Shown: piece after piece, positions 54,796 through 64,000 of the stretch
Layout: each line of letters starts with the position of its first letter
Numbering within the stretch: the stretch's first letter is position 1
NCBI GenBank assembly: GCA_008000375.1
Contig: SMOI01000002.1
Coordinates: 152,035 to 216,034 of the forward strand
Direction of reading: 5' to 3'
Length of the DNA: 64,000 nucleotides
Origin: Poteriospumella lacustris
Lineage: Eukaryota > Sar > Chrysophyceae > Chromulinales > Dinobryaceae
Notes under the pieces: model-generated
The model's database searches: none
The model's input: only the letters and a program-made list of their open reading frames with translations
What the model was told of the DNA's origin: nothing
Translations under genes and position numbers: made by a program

Positions 54796-57700
54796 TTACA
54801 TCTGCTGTAGAATCGACAACAACTCGCTGCAGAAGTCCATGAACCTCTGTAGCCAACGAAGCAGATCTCTTCGTCGCATGTGTCCAGGAAGGCGATCGAG
54901 GAGTCGCTTCCAACGTGATTGCAAGCACAGTCCATCGGAAGTTAACCGAAACCCTGCTGGTCCGAAGGAAAGCACATCCAAAAAGCCTGTCACAGCCAGC
55001 ATTTTACCCACCACAGCGTTGCGCAGCTTCAACGTCTGGTATTTGTCTTCTTGTGGATTCTACAACGCAGACATGAGCAAGAAGAGATTGATACGCACAA
55101 ACACAGAGAAAGAACAGAGAAAGAAAGCACAACACATCCCGCATTCATTTCCACGTTATCCTCAAGTGTCGGTCAATACACGAGGTTACCTTGTGAATGT
55201 TCTTCAAATACGCGAGATAGGTTTGGACGGCGATGACAACCGCGGTTCGATCATTTGCGGCCACAACGCGTTGTAGAATCGTCGTGAACCGTGGGAGATC
55301 GTTGTGTACACTGTCCGTGCGTGAATCCATCGGTGCCTTACGGGACAGCAGACCACGAACAGGGGAACCACATTTCCACAACAGAAAAAGACACGACACA
55401 ACGACGATCATCACATACTCTCACAAAACACGTTGCAAAACACACAATACTCACCGTGTTGATGTACTTGACATCGTTTGTGAATCCATGTGCATCATAG
55501 AGCACCTGCAGCACATCGGCGGATAAGACATCGACGGCGGCTGCTGCTGTTGGCTCTGGAATGCTCGATGGGACAGTGCCTCCACCAACGATGTGCTTGA
55601 CCACCACTCCGATGTTATGCAAATGACCTCCACAGCCACCGTAAAAGCCCAGTAAAGTCTCTTGGTCATTTGGATGCCAGTTAAGTTCAATCAGACTGCC
55701 ACCACTCCCTCCGACTGTGACACGTTGCCCATCGGAACGACCGATGCTCATCCCATCAACTAAAGAACCCGCACGGACGTGCAAGGTCGTCGCAAACTGC
55801 TGTGCTTCAATACTGAATGAGCTTTGTTGAGGAGCTCCCTCTGACGATGCAAACAAGGGCGACGACAAGACCGCGCCAGTTCCAGCTTCGACGTACTCAC
55901 ACTGAACGCCATTCGCCAACGACGTCCCCGCCCACAGATGTACCCGCCGAAGAGACCATCCTGCAGAGCGCAACCAACTCGTTCCATCCCAATAGACGGT
56001 GTCGCCGTGATGACCTCCACCGACATCATGATAAGTCGCCACTGCCAAGTGATGACTCCGCCAGTGTCCTCTGCGAGGGATAGGACCCGTGTCGGTATCT
56101 GCCACCGAACAGTCGTTGCCCGATAAGATCCATGTCTGTGCTCCAGTCTGTAGACGCATCGTGGACGCACCAACTGCATCGAAGAACAACGCACTGTGTG
56201 TGAGCTTGGTCGTGGTGTGATCCGAAACGATCGAAAAGCCCGTACACGTCGTGGTGGTGAGGAGATCATGGGCCTCCTCTGGTCGGCGGACGAGCAGACG
56301 CGACATCGCTCGGGTTTGAAAGGCATCCAACGACTCGTTGTCCATCGAGAATAGAATGTCTTTCACGGAGGAGCAGAGGCAGTTGTCAAGTTGTTCGAAA
56401 CGAGGAGTGAGACTGGACGACGGTGAGGTGAGCGCCGGATGGAAATCCGATGCCGCACTGGGCAAATCATTGCGTATCCAGACCCTCGCCAAGCATGCAG
56501 ACAGAGATGTCGAGACCCCATCTTTGACCGCTGCCAATGGAAACGTATCACGCGAAAGAACGTGAGCACTGCCAGGCACGATGCCAACTTGTGTGTCGTG
56601 CAGTGTGGCGATGATGTACGCTCTGTTCGGACCACGTAGCCTTGCGACCTGCTCTTCTGACAGATGGAACACGTGTTGCACCGATGACAGCAACTGTGTG
56701 AACGCAGAAAGGAGCTGGCTGCTGTCCAGATGTACAATGACAATGCCGCCTTGGGCTCGACCAAGTGCGTCGCGGATAGGACTAGGTGATGTGGTGTCTT
56801 CTCCAAAAACCGACTGTAACACGTCACTGTCGAGAGCACCGTCGTCGGAATACAGTGCATTGTTGATATTGGTGATACAGTACACGTGAATGCCTTCTTT
56901 ACGTAAAGGCAAGGTCAAACCATGTAGCGTCATGGATGAGGCAAAGGACGTCGCCGGCAACTGCAGATGCGTATTCTGGATGTGCGATTCGAATGGCAAC
57001 TCCAGTAGCATCTCCGAAATGAATGACTTTGATATGATAAACCCATTAGAATCATATAGCCAACGATATCTTCCCGATGCCTTCGCCTGTTGCCAAAGTT
57101 GACAAAAGATATCGGTGAGGGGGCGGTCATGGCCGGTCGTGCAAAGCGCATTTTCATCCGCCCCACACTCGTTGGTGCTATTTCCATCAGTGGTTTGGAT
57201 TTCTCCGCGTTGTTGACGCCAGGCTAAATCACCACTGGTCCTTCCTCGGGCTTCTGCTGGGCTCAAGGCTCCGGGGGGTAAAAAGCGCATCGACTCCAAA
57301 TCCGCCTTGTGCATCGTACGACGTTGGTCCATCACCTCCTCTGGAAGCTCAGGAAGGTTTTCAAACGCACTGATTCCACGAGAAAATCGTTCAAAGAGAC
57401 TCGCTGGAAATTCTTTGGTGAAGAAATCACTGGTGCCTCGTGCGATGTCCAGTGCGATGAAACTGGACAACAGTTGAATGTCCTTCAACTCGATATCTTC
57501 TTGGGCCGCGGCTTCATTGAATTCGGCGCCTCTTCTCGAAAGAACCTCGTGCATAGCACGTGAATAACGTGAGATGGCATCATCGACACCATATCGACTG
57601 CAAGAAATGACATGCGTCAGCTTCTTCTTCCATCCCCCTTCATACACCATCGGCGAATCCAGTGCACGCTCGCACGGATCGCAATGAACGAAGCGTTGAA

Positions 57701-58244
57701 GAGCTTCAATCCACACTTCTACCCACACATGGTCAGTGAAGTCTAAGACGTATCTGACATCGTAGCCTAGGGATCGCAGCAGCATCCCGAAGACGTTGGC
57801 AAACTCTCCACAACGACCTCGTCGCGAATGCTTCACCATGTAAGCAGGTTTGTTGTAGCGCGGAAACCGAGTTATTCGATTGCACAGACGACATCGATAA
57901 ATTTCAACTCGAGATGCGCCACCTTCTCGCTCTTCAACGGCGGTGGGAGGAGCCATACCTTGTGGCTCCATATCACTCGGTCGACCATCGCAATCAAAAT
58001 TATCGCACGCCGGCTTATTGCACCACTTGAAGAAGTCACATTTAAACCATCGCATGAGAGATATGATGGACATCTCTTCAATCGACATATTATCATTCTG
58101 CAGCATTCTCTTTTCTCGCTCCTCACATAGGTATTGAAACACGCGCTCGAAGTCAACATGTTCTCTTACCGTGGCTTGCGCCACCCGATCTTCAAACGAA
58201 AGCGCGGTTGCAATTCCAGTGTCTAATCTTCGTGAAAAACTCAT
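54796..58244 (-). CDS. Peptide:N-glycanase (PNGase) with jacalin-like lectin and C-terminal PUB domains
   Basis: Cytosolic deglycosylase of ER-associated degradation, removing N-glycans from misfolded glycoproteins. Exons 58244-55455, 55336-55190, 55059-54796; introns 118 and 130 bp; 1066 residues. The transglutaminase-like core at about 60-260 has zinc-type cysteines (C80, C85, C118, C121), the catalytic Cys145 in RRGRCGEFANVF, His172 in TDHVWVEVW and Asp189 in RFVHCDPCE. Residues 400-640 are not firmly assigned; one part (GIHVYCITNINNALYSDDG ... GGIVIVHLDSSQLLSAF) looks like a FAM3/ILEI-type fold. About 775-885 reads as a jacalin-like lectin: LHVRAGSLVDGMSIGRSDG, VGGSGGSLIEL, LLGFYGGCGGHLHNIGVVV. 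The last 130 residues form a PUB domain: LQRVVAANDRTAVVIAVQTY, LAYLKNIHK, NPQEDKYQTLKLRNAVV. PUB binds p97/VCP. In animals PUB is N-terminal. Confidence 0.9.
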
Positions 58245-58612
58245 ATCGATGATGTTACGGTCAATCTTTTCTGACGAATAGCATTTGGAAACCCTCCCTA
58301 ACTATGAGACAAACAGAAGATCGACCAGCTTTCGATGACCAAGGTACAATATTTATCATTTCCTAGACACAAACGACCGCTTATACACTCGTGTTGTGCT
58401 ACCTGAAAGTACAGTATGTCTATACTCGGTGACTGGGCCCTCGTGCACACATGTGTAGCTCTGGTGCTATATGTACTCGAGAGCCAATCAATCAATCGTC
58501 TTCATCCATCTGTTCATGTATGTATGGACCAAGCTCGCTTCAAAGAAAGTGAAAAAAATAAAAATGAAAAGAGAACAGATTTGGATACGAAATGATTGAC
58601 TGTGACCAGGCT
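58245..58612. other. Intergenic region
   Basis: 368 bp between the PNGase start and the stop of the membrane-protein gene, both on the minus strand. AT-rich, no repeat, no gene seen; it should contain the PNGase promoter. Confidence 0.45.
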
Positions 58613-60195
58613 TTATCCGCGGAAGATGAATCTCACTTCCATCGCCCATGTATCATCATCACCGGTGTCCATCGTACCATCATTCTATACAGCAACCCGA
58701 TCAATATTCGCATTAGCATGGCATACTCTTCAATTTCACTGCACTGGGCAGTGGGGGGTGGGGGGGGCTTACCATTTTGCGTAGGCCAAGGTAGCAATAC
58801 TCATCGCGTACTTTCACACTCGTGAGGCCCAATTCAAATTCTGGAAATTTGACGCTTCGTAAACGAAACATATCACCCGGGCGCAAGATATTATCCATCG
58901 GAGCTTGTTGTTGAGGATTTTCCTTCGCAGAACTCAAGGTGATGTTCTCTTTGATCTTGTCGAATTGCTCTTTGAATTTGCTGTGCGCCTTTTCGATGAT
59001 TTCCACCGTGAATGCTCCACTTCGGCGTGGTTCGGTCGATGACCAAGCTAACCACCATCCACGTGAAATCGACATAAACCTACGGAAACATCAACGTGAG
59101 TGGGAAAATGCGCACGCGATAATACGGCACAGTGACCACTTACTTTCCCGAGCACTCCAACACCACCGTGTCACCATTGCACACTGGCTTACCCATATAC
59201 TCTTCTTTCTTGCCAGGACGAAGCTTCATCAACAAGGTCTTTCGACTAGACACTTTGTTCGGTGTTCCAGAGGATACACTTTGATTGTCACCGTAATCCG
59301 ATGCACCATCCTTGACACCAGCGTTGTCGTCATGCCATGCGTGAAGACGAATCGATGAAGGACTAATCAGCAACATGGTAGACGGCGCAGCGGCTGCAAA
59401 TTTATCCACGCGCGCAATCGTAAAATAAGCACGTGAATCTACCGCAGCAGCGATCTTAGCGGCCAGTTGTGACTGGTCGCCATACTTGACTTGCTTTTGT
59501 AAGATCGATAAGAATGGGTTCGTTCGTTTGTTTTCTCGCTCAGGGTCTTCAATGATTGTTACTCTCTTCTTCATCGGCTCTTCTTCCTTCACATGAATAT
59601 AGCACGAAAGCGTGATAAATCCAAAGAAATCCATCGTTCGCAACGAATCGTCGACCAATGCTGAAAAAATCTGATTTGGGTCTTCGATGAACGTGCCTTT
59701 GCCACTTTCGATGCAAATGCGATTGACCTGAACAATGTCCAATGCGTCCGCAATACGCTGCTTTACCTCACCAACGGTAGCATCCATACTGTCAAGCCAA
59801 GCTTCTGTTGTCTTTCCAGTGGCTTGGTAGGCAAGAAGCTTCACATTGCCCTTTCCGGTCGGTTCCAACGAGAGTTGAATCAAAATTCCGGCCACCGTAC
59901 CGAATGATATCGCATCGGTAACCATCTTTTCAATGATTCCTAAGTACGCAATGACGTTATTCACGATAAACATCAAAATGGGGATAGCAAAAACAGCCAC
60001 CGTAAGGCGAGTAGCTTGCTTGGAGGATTTGCAGCGGTACCGCAGAAAGCTCACGAAATAAAACCCGCCGAAAAATGCAGTCCAAGCAATAATCAGCAAT
60101 ATCAGATACCAATTCGGCCCATCTTCTTGGGTGTAGAAAAATGATGTCACAACTTGCCCCAAATCAGCAGGGTTCATATTTCCAAGTCCGTTCAA
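58613..60195 (-). CDS. Membrane protein with ubiquitin-like and beta-rich domains, function unknown
   Basis: Exons 60195-59144, 59079-58773, 58684-58613; introns 64 and 88 bp; 476 residues. The last junction follows KVRDEYCYLGLRKM and gives a short acidic tail ending EVRFIFRG. Three hydrophobic helices lie in the first 110 residues (NWYLILLIIAWTAFFGGFYF, LTVAVFAIPILMFIVNNVI and the weaker ISFGTVAGILIQLSL). A ubiquitin-like fold follows at about 115-185 (VKLLAYQATGKTTEAW ... TVGEVKQRIADALDI). A long soluble part follows, with a beta-rich region (GDTVVLECSGKFMSISRGWW ... ILRPGDMFRLRSVKFPEFEL) suggestive of a beta-trefoil. The topology and the ubiquitin-like domain recall membrane ubiquitin-like proteins, but I cannot name a family. 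Divergent from the transporter gene. Confidence 0.75.
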
Positions 60196-60664
60196 TAGGA
60201 GGGGGGTTTACTTGTTGACAACTGTGGGGGTACCACTAAATCGTTTGAACTACTGCTTTTGTCTCGTTCTTTCCTATGGTTGAGAAGCTTTTCTGAAGAT
60301 CAAGCACTTGATCTTTTCATTTCAAAATTACATACTCAAGCATCCGAAATATGTGGGTGCCATGTGGCACATTTTGGATACCCATCCCAGCACCCGGCCG
60401 ATGCGGAACTTCACTATGTACCTCGATTTGTATAGTTTATCGATATGTTAAGATTACTATGATAATAAATTTGTACAGTATCCAAATTCACTGGCTCAAC
60501 AGCTCAACAGACCGCAGACCTTGGACCATCCAACAGATGTCCATGGTCCATGGTCCACTTGTATCCATGAACGTTAGCAGCGATACCTTCACAAAACGTC
60601 GGCATCTGCTGCAGGTGGAATAGTGTATTCTTTTTTTTGCCTCAACCTTGTTAGCGTAAACACC
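60196..60664. promoter_or_regulatory. Divergent intergenic region, membrane protein and amino-acid transporter
   Basis: 469 bp between divergent starts. It includes an imperfect short repeat near 60518-60566 (TTGGACCATCCA, TCCATGGTCCATGGTCCA). No assigned factor sites. Confidence 0.4.
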
Positions 60665-62092
60665 ATGTTCTCTGACAATAATACCCAACGAAACCCTTTG
60701 CTGGGTAATTCCGGTCATCAAGTCGAGGCTGTTCCGTCGGACAACTTCGGAAAGAGACCCGTCATTCACGGTAACGAGGAGGAAGACTCTCGAAGATCCT
60801 TTTCCACCTCGTTTCACACAATGAATCCCCAAAACAGTGCTGGCTTGACTATTTTCCTTCTTATCAACACCATGATCGGATCTGGAATCTTGAATCAGCC
60901 TTTTGTGTTCAAGGAGAGTGGTATTCTTGGCGGCCTTCTGGGGTTTTTGCTAGCATCCACTGCAACCTGGACTGGGTTGTTGTGTTTGACCGAGGCTGGT
61001 ATTTATGCCGATGTCTTGGAGTACTCGGGTTTGGCTTATCACGCGTTCCGGAAGCATGGCGAACGCCTTGTTGATGTTGCGATTATCATTCTGGCGTTTG
61101 GTGCCCAATTGGGTTATATCCTTGTAGTGGGAACTACGCTTTCTGATTTGTTGACTTCGTGGGGCTGCAACAATGATGTTTGCAATGACATCTGGACGAC
61201 AGTTATCTCGGTGTCCATTTTTGTGGCGCCAGTTTGCATGTTTAGACATTTCGGACACTTGGCGTATTTGAGTTTGTTCTCAATTGCCGCCATTGTTGCT
61301 GTTCTTTTGCTTGTCCTCATTGGCGGTCCTATCAAGCATAAAACTGAACACGTCAGTGATTCCTACCGTGTTTTCAACATCAGTGGTATCATGTCGTCCA
61401 CTGGCTCCATTGTCTTCGCCTTGTCTTGTGCGTCTGCGAACTTCCAAGCATTCATCACGACTGAAAAGAAATCCCAGACCATGGAGTCTTGGAGTTTCAT
61501 TACTGGTGCCTCCGTGTTTGTTGGTGCGTTGATGTGCGTGGTTATGGGTGTCGCAGGTTATTTGTCCTTCGGCTCCGACACTGACGGCATGATTTTGGAC
61601 AACTTCACACAGCATGGTTTCGATTTCTTCAAGATCATGGTTGTCACCCATCTTATCTTGTACATTCCCGTCAACTTCGTGATCATGCGTTACAGTTTGG
61701 TCAAGATCACCTCCGGACAGAGAAGTGAACTGCTTCCGTTCTCTACTCACACCGCACTTACCCTGGGCCTGTTGGTTGTCATCACTGCTATCGTTATCCT
61801 GTTGCTAAGCCTCGGTTTGGCGTCGGGTGAAGCATTTTCTCTCATTTTGGATCTTTCCGGTGGAATTGGAGGTAAGTGACTGTTCTGCCGTGTCTTCGTC
61901 ATGACAGTGCTCTGACGTCTCTCTTTTTCTTGTTTAGGATCCCTTGCCACCCTGATTCTTCCCGCTGCCATCTACATTAAGGTGATGCCCTCTGACAGTC
62001 GCTTGTACTGGCAATCAAGAATTCTCCTAGTTTTTGGATGCTTAGTTATGATTGCCGTGGTGGTGGAGACGATCTTGAAGTACGCCGCTTAA
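60665..62092 (+). CDS. Amino-acid transporter of the AAAP/SLC38-like family
   Basis: Membrane carrier for amino acids. Exon 1 is 60665-61871, intron 61872-61937 (66 bp), exon 2 is 61938-62092; 453 residues. The N-terminal 60 residues are hydrophilic. Family motif at TM1: GLTIFLLINTMIGSGILNQP. Eleven likely membrane helices follow, including GGLLGFLLASTATWTGLLCL, VDVAIIILAFGAQLGYILVV, YLSLFSIAAIVAVLLLVLIG, FVGALMCVVMGVAGYLSFGS and LTLGLLVVITAIVILLLSLG; the spliced C-terminus ends VFGCLVMIAVVVETILKYAA. Length and topology are typical. The ATG at 60665 is the first start in frame; the frame extends 14 codons upstream only from a GTG. Confidence 0.93.
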
Positions 62093-62656
62093 ACGATCGT
62101 GAAGAAGCTTCGCCATCCACAAGAGAACGCCCGCTCCCCGCGGCACGAGTAAAGGCCTGTTTACTCTATGCCACTAAGGACGTCCCCTTGTTAGGCGCAA
62201 TGTTCAAAATCGTGTCGATAGAATTCCTCACCACACAGTCCTTTTAGTTCCCACCTCCCCCTCTTTGGTAGATTAGTTCCTCTGCTGATTGATTGCTCTA
62301 CTTCTGTCCTCCGTCTGCGTTATTTGGCAGTGACTGCCGGATCTGGTAATTTTTCTCTTGGCACTTCATTCTATGTGTGTATTGCTGACCTCTGAAATCC
62401 ACACTCTCTTAAAAACAATAATTATACCTGTGTCATAACATTGTAACATTGTGATGAGGCTCGTGGAACTGTCAAGAACCGATAGTAGGCAAATTGTTGA
62501 GTTTTGTATCAATAATTAAGGGTAGGATATACTTGCATTCTTTCTCGTTGGAAGAGACTCGTCCGATTGGAATCATTACAAATTTTCCACAAATTTGTAC
62601 TGATTCTTTTTCGGAGCGGAACGTAAACAAAAGGGATCATAACAGAAATAGGAGTC
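62093..62656. other. Convergent 3' intergenic region
   Basis: 564 bp between the transporter stop and the histone H3 stop. No classical histone stem-loop is seen in the first 60 or so bases after the H3 stop. Nothing else is recognised. Confidence 0.45.
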
Positions 62657-63628
<972 letters not shown>

Positions 63629-64000
63629 ATGATCAAAAGTTGCTTTCTAATCACACCCATCGCACCATCCTATTTGCGGAATAACCGTTCGACGCGGCAA
63701 AAATCTTTGCGATGCTTTCCCACGTGCAGCTCCAAAGGTCACATCATGGGCGGCTTTTGTGGTCAGTCCATTCGAGTCCGGCTGAGTTTGAATATTGAAG
63801 GACTTTCATCTCAGAAAGTGGATGTAAACGATTTTGTGTTCATTTGTGAGATACGACCAGGCAATGAGCCAAGGATTTCTGCTCAAACCGTCGTTCGCAA
63901 GGCAGCCGTGATGGACAAAGTCCGTTCTAAACAAGACAAAGACATTGGCAAAGAATTATTCATGGGAGAAGTCCAGTCGTGTGATCAACATGACAAGGAA
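63629..64000 (+). CDS. Partial gene of unknown function, runs off right edge
   Basis: Open frame of 124 codons from ATG 63629 to the edge without a stop. The first 38 residues are basic, hydroxylated and almost without acidic residues (MIKSCFLITPIAPSYLRNNR ... RQKSLRCFPTCSSKGHIM), which could be an organelle-targeting presequence. From about residue 40 the composition becomes soluble and charged: GQSIRVRLSLNIEGLSSQK, DVNDFVFICEIRPGNEPR, RKAAVMDKVRSKQDKDIGKE. A later ATG at 63752 is an alternative start. No family is recognised from the visible part. Confidence 0.5.
   Translation, partial: MIKSCFLITPIAPSYLRNNRSTRQKSLRCFPTCSSKGHIMGGFCGQSIRVRLSLNIEGLSSQKVDVNDFVFICEIRPGNEPRISAQTVVRKAAVMDKVRSKQDKDIGKELFMGEVQSCDQHDKE

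Overview
This is nuclear DNA from a eukaryotic microbe with a compact genome. About 23 protein genes lie on both strands. Introns are short (about 60 to 130 bp, all GT-AG) and most intergenic gaps are 200 to 900 bp. The axonemal (inner-arm) dynein heavy chain says the organism builds motile flagella. The DUF285/BspA-like repeat gene, the microsatellites and the mix of conserved families point to a flagellated protist. A stramenopile or other SAR lineage is a reasonable guess, but the window alone does not fix the phylum. No bacterial operon, CRISPR array, rRNA or tRNA was seen. Splice sites were worked out by hand from reading-frame continuity and family conservation; no search was run.

Layout. 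1-11184 (-): dynein heavy chain, cut by the left edge. 11831-13564 (+): PDK1-type AGC kinase. 14570-13984 (-): small unknown protein. 17113-15059 (-): secreted or ER JmjC protein. 18995-17571 (-): membrane alpha/beta hydrolase. 21987-19435 (-): EF-hand plus E2-like protein. 22435-23632 (+): ALKBH1. 24443-23706 (-): THOC7-like. 24900-25377 (+): mitochondrial uL29m. 25872-25579 (-): small unknown protein. 26446-28269 (+): NBR1-like autophagy receptor. 34584-28830 (-): WD40/TPR DCAF-like protein. 38586-35291 (-): secreted Cys-pair repeat protein with a J domain. 40404-39272 (-): Beclin-1/Atg6. 40917-41698 (+): Naa10-type acetyltransferase.

The accessory part is 41.5-46.6 kb. It holds an 18-unit DUF285 gene, a GC-rich broken LRR fragment and a second copy of the last exon and 3' flank of the Naa10-type gene. 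It looks like a tandemly duplicated Naa10 locus whose second copy lost its front exons, with the space now filled by the DUF285 and LRR sequences. The region ends in G-run-rich noncoding DNA.

Then: 53029-46659 (-), a giant otubain-family deubiquitinase; 53569-54596 (+), ESF2/ABT1 rRNA-processing factor; 58244-54796 (-), PNGase with an added jacalin-like lectin domain and a C-terminal PUB domain; 60195-58613 (-), membrane protein with a ubiquitin-like domain; 60665-62092 (+), amino-acid transporter; 63067-62657 (-), histone H3; 63629 to the right edge (+), a partial unknown gene.

The genes are mostly housekeeping. Many handle proteins and their quality control (NBR1, Beclin, DCAF-like, otubain, PNGase, E2-like, J protein), but nothing shows them to be co-regulated. 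The most unusual material is the domain architectures of the PNGase, otubain, Cys-repeat/J and WD/TPR proteins, and the rebuilt Naa10 duplication.
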